The translations under genes and the position numbers were made by a program. This document shows positions 4,496 to 5,902 of a stretch of 5,902 nt of DNA, one piece after another. The stretch lies in NCBI GenBank assembly GCA_021790375.1, contig JAJYEB010000129.1, forward strand, positions 1 through 5,902. The letters run 5' to 3'. Origin of the DNA: Chloroflexota bacterium (GTDB lineage: Bacteria; Chloroflexota; Limnocylindria; Limnocylindrales; CSP1-4). Positions within the stretch are counted from its first letter, which is position 1; every line of letters starts with the position of its first letter. The notes beneath the pieces are model-generated. The model ran no database searches, had not been told where the DNA came from, and was given only the letters and a program-made list of their open reading frames with translations.

Positions 4496-5902
4496 TCACA
4501 CCGCCTCGGCGAGCGGCTCCACGAACTGGCTGTTGTAGAGCTCGGCGTAGAAGCCCTGGCGGGCCAGCAGCTCCTCGTGCGTGCCCTGTTCCACGATCCG
4601 GCCGTGGTTCATGACCAGGATCTCGTCCGCGTCGCGGATCGTCGAGAGACGGTGCGCGATCACGAACGCGGTCCGGCCCTTCATCAGCCGCGTCATCGCC
4701 CGCTGGACCAGCACCTCGGTGCGCGTGTCCACCGAGCTCGTGGCCTCGTCGAGGATCAGGACCGGCGGGTCGGCCAGGAATGCCCGGGCGATGGTCAGCA
4801 GCTGCCGCTGTCCCTGCGAGACGTTCGCGGCCTCGTCGTCGATGACGGTGTCGTAGCCGTGCGCCAGGGTCCGGACGAAGTGGTCGACGTGGGCCGCCCG
4901 GGCGGCCTCCTGGATCTCCTCCTCGGTCGCGTTCTCGCGGCCGTAGGCGATGTTCTCGCGGATGGTCCCGCCGAACAGCCAGGTGTCCTGGAGCACCATC
5001 CCGAAGGTGCTGCGCAGGTTGTCGCGGGAGAGCTCGCGGACGTCGTTGCCGTCCACGGTGATGCGGCCGCCGTCGACGTCGTAGAAGCGCATCAGCAGGT
5101 TGACCAGGGTGGTCTTGCCGGCGCCCGTCGGGCCGACGATGGCCACCGTCTCTCCCGGCTCCACGACGACGTTGAGGTCCTCGATGAGCGGGTTCTGCGC
5201 CTCGTAGCGGAACGACACGTTCTCGAAGACGACGCGCCCGACCGCCTCGCGCAGCACGTGGGGCTGTGCGACGTCCGGGACTTCCTCGGCCTCGTCGAGC
5301 AGCTCGAAGACGCGCTCCGCGGATGCCATGGTGGACTGCAGCACGTTCATGATGCTGGCCACCTGCGTGATCGGCATGGTGAACATGCGCGAGTACTGGA
5401 TGAACGCCTGGACATCGCCCAGGGTCATGCTGCCGGAGGCAACCTGCAACCCGCCGATCACCGCGATGGCCACGTAGTTCAGGTTGCTGATGAAGTTCAT
5501 CGTCGGCTGGATGATTCCCGAGATGAACTGGGCCCGGAAGCTCGCCTGGTAGAGCTGCTCGTTCTCCACGACGAAGCGCTCGATGGCGTCCTCTTCGTGC
5601 CCGAAGACCTTGACGAGGGCATGACCGGTGTGCGTCTCCTCGACCCGGCCGGTGATGGCGCCGGTGCGCTCCCACTGGATGCCGAACTGCGTCTGCGACC
5701 GCCTGGCGATGAGGGCGGTCACCACGCCGGCCAGCGGCAGCACCAGCAGCGAGATCACGGCCAGCAGCGGGCTGATCGTGAGCATCATCACGAGCACGCC
5801 GATGACGGTGAAGATCGAGGTCAGGATCTGCGTCAGGCTCTGCTGGAGCGTGGTGGAGATGTTGTCGATGTCGTTGGTGACCCGGCTCAGGGTGTCCCCG
5901 TG
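4496..5902 (-). CDS. ABC exporter half-transporter (fused membrane and ATPase domains), 5' end outside the window
   Basis: The visible 468 residues are the C-terminal part of a type IV (multidrug/lipid) ABC exporter, an inner-membrane pump that works as a homo- or heterodimer. The fragment opens inside the first half of the membrane domain with GDTLSRVTNDIDNI, followed by the remaining membrane helices. The ATPase domain shows Walker A GPTGAGKT (257-264), the Q-loop Gln305 in GMVLQD, the signature VSQGQ (361-365, the accepted LSGGQ variant in this branch), Walker B VLILDE (381-386) and the H-loop His417 in VIAHRLSTI. All catalytic residues are present, so it should be active. Such genes often come in adjacent pairs, and a partner may lie beyond 5902. 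The substrate cannot be told from sequence. The frame is open to the window edge, with no start codon visible. Confidence 0.96.
   Translation of the reverse strand, partial: HGDTLSRVTNDIDNISTTLQQSLTQILTSIFTVIGVLVMMLTISPLLAVISLLVLPLAGVVTALIARRSQTQFGIQWERTGAITGRVEETHTGHALVKVFGHEEDAIERFVVENEQLYQASFRAQFISGIIQPTMNFISNLNYVAIAVIGGLQVASGSMTLGDVQAFIQYSRMFTMPITQVASIMNVLQSTMASAERVFELLDEAEEVPDVAQPHVLREAVGRVVFENVSFRYEAQNPLIEDLNVVVEPGETVAIVGPTGAGKTTLVNLLMRFYDVDGGRITVDGNDVRELSRDNLRSTFGMVLQDTWLFGGTIRENIAYGRENATEEEIQEAARAAHVDHFVRTLAHGYDTVIDDEAANVSQGQRQLLTIARAFLADPPVLILDEATSSVDTRTEVLVQRAMTRLMKGRTAFVIAHRLSTIRDADEILVMNHGRIVEQGTHEELLARQGFYAELYNSQFVEPLAEAV

Noticed and set aside
4380..5675. 431-residue minus-strand open frame in another phase
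   Set aside because: It is Arg/Gly/His/Pro-rich shadow translation of the ABC exporter, whose own frame has every catalytic motif.

Overview
This is a very GC-rich bacterial window (roughly 70% or more G+C by eye) with strong G/C bias at third codon positions. It fits Actinomycetota or a high-GC Chloroflexota lineage; the sequence alone does not decide between them. A TANNNT -10 box exactly where a leaderless transcript needs it, and the style of the ABC exporter, histidine kinase and methyltransferase, agree with such a host. No mobile element, tRNA, rRNA or CRISPR array was seen.

Layout, left to right. (1) 2-46: a possible tail of a plus-strand gene, then a GC palindrome. (2) 77-907, minus: a sensor histidine kinase that appears broken. 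It keeps one membrane segment, the H-box and the ATPase domain, but its N-terminal sensor half is replaced by repeat DNA, and an in-frame amber codon at 371-373 separates the N-box from the G-boxes. (3) 909-1690: about 780 bp without a gene, built from a 101-bp tandem repeat (3.9 copies), a 63-bp hairpin-bearing duplication and a 20-bp array (7 copies). (4) 1705-2286, minus: an intact nitroreductase-family flavoprotein. (5) A divergent spacer with a 24-bp triplicate. (6) 2476-3630, plus: a membrane-anchored alpha/beta-hydrolase esterase on a Pro/Ser/Ala-rich stalk. (7) A 54-bp duplication covering the convergent gene ends. (8) 3694-4377, minus: a class I SAM-dependent methyltransferase with a 21-bp in-frame minisatellite in the middle and apparently an ACG start codon. 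(9) 4496-5902, minus: the C-terminal 468 residues of an ABC exporter half-transporter, cut by the window edge.

The genes do not form an obvious pathway. The exporter and methyltransferase share a strand with a 118-bp gap and may be co-transcribed; the nitroreductase and esterase diverge; esterase and methyltransferase converge. No response regulator accompanies the kinase here.

I found no new multi-gene system. What stands out is six unrelated tandem repeats (units 101, 63, 20, 24, 54 and 21 bp) within about 3.3 kb, at gene boundaries and inside one gene, next to a decaying kinase. The methyltransferase start region (a hairpin over the Shine-Dalgarno, then ACG) is the most testable regulatory oddity.
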